Shown: in pieces, positions 6,180-6,325 of the stretch
How the letters are laid out: the number at the start of each line of letters is the position of its first letter
Position numbering within the stretch: the first letter of the stretch is position 1
Assembly: GCA_900548135.1 (NCBI GenBank)
Contig: URJC01000153.1
Coordinates: forward strand, 1-6,325
Direction of reading: 5' to 3'
DNA from: an uncultured Odoribacter sp.
Lineage (GTDB): Bacteria > Bacteroidota > Bacteroidia > Bacteroidales > Marinifilaceae
Length of the DNA stretch: 6,325 bases
Translations under genes and position numbers: made by a program
Notes under the pieces: generated by a model
Seen by the model: the letters and a program-made list of their open reading frames with translations, nothing else
Told to the model about the DNA's origin: nothing
Databases searched by the model: none

Positions 6180-6325
6180 ATGGAACATAATCGGAGAAAA
6201 CCGGATTGGTTAAAAATTAAGCTTCCCATGGGACAGCTTTCTACTGAGGTTTTGAATGCGGTCAGAGGGTATCATTTGAATACCATTTGTACAAGTGGCA
6301 GGTGTCCGAATCAGGGGGAATGTTG
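6180..6325 (+). CDS. lipA: Lipoyl synthase, N-terminal fragment (cut by the right edge)
   Basis: The first 48 codons are present. The N-terminus reads RRKPDWLKIKLPMG (5-18), matching the conserved KPxWLKxKxP opening of LipA, followed by Cys37, Cys42 and Cys48 in CTSGRCPNQGEC. This C-x4-C-x5-C pattern binds the auxiliary [4Fe-4S] cluster that is consumed as the sulfur source. LipA is a radical-SAM enzyme that inserts two sulfurs into octanoyl groups on lipoyl domains of 2-oxoacid dehydrogenases and the glycine cleavage H protein. The radical-SAM CxxxCxxC motif lies beyond the window. The ATG at 6180 gives the expected N-terminus length. It is separated from nth by a terminator and has its own candidate promoter. 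Confidence 0.93.
   Translation, partial: MEHNRRKPDWLKIKLPMGQLSTEVLNAVRGYHLNTICTSGRCPNQGEC

Overview
The window looks like chromosomal DNA of a Bacteroidota species, most likely order Bacteroidales. The grounds are protein character (a large secreted S9 peptidase with a propeller, a small SPOR lipoprotein, a ~730-residue RelA/SpoT protein), weak or absent Shine-Dalgarno sequences before AT-rich start regions, and several matches to the Bacteroidota -7 promoter element TAnnTTTG. The genus cannot be fixed from sequence reading alone. Nothing resembles a phage, transposon, plasmid, CRISPR array, tRNA or rRNA.

Layout from left to right. The minus strand from 1853 off the left edge encodes the first 617 residues of an exported S9-family (prolyl oligopeptidase/DPP-IV-like) peptidase; its catalytic triad lies outside the window. 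A 166-bp divergent intergenic region holds an 11-bp perfect inverted repeat. On the plus strand, 2020-2469 encodes a small SPOR-domain lipoprotein. It converges, with a 3-bp gap, on a minus-strand RelA/SpoT-family (p)ppGpp enzyme (2473-4665). A 529-bp stretch (4666-5194) follows that contains no confident gene, but does contain protein-like segments in shifting frames, a G7 run and a small membrane-type open frame, so it may hold a decayed or very small gene. Then come nth (endonuclease III, 5195-5854), a convincing intrinsic terminator (5972-6008), a promoter with a 5' leader of over 100 nt, and the first 48 codons of lipA (lipoyl synthase), cut by the right edge.

The genes are mostly separate housekeeping units: stress alarmone synthesis (relA), base-excision repair (nth), lipoate cofactor synthesis (lipA), envelope/peptidoglycan-associated function (SPOR) and peptide degradation in the periplasm. 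They do not form an obvious pathway or defence system.

The strongest point of biological interest is that the RelA/SpoT protein has lost nearly all metal-binding residues of its (p)ppGpp hydrolase domain while keeping the synthetase core, including a basic R-x-R-D motif usually associated with bifunctional Rel enzymes. I find no convincing undescribed multi-gene system; the 4666-5194 region is the best place to look for something uncharacterised.
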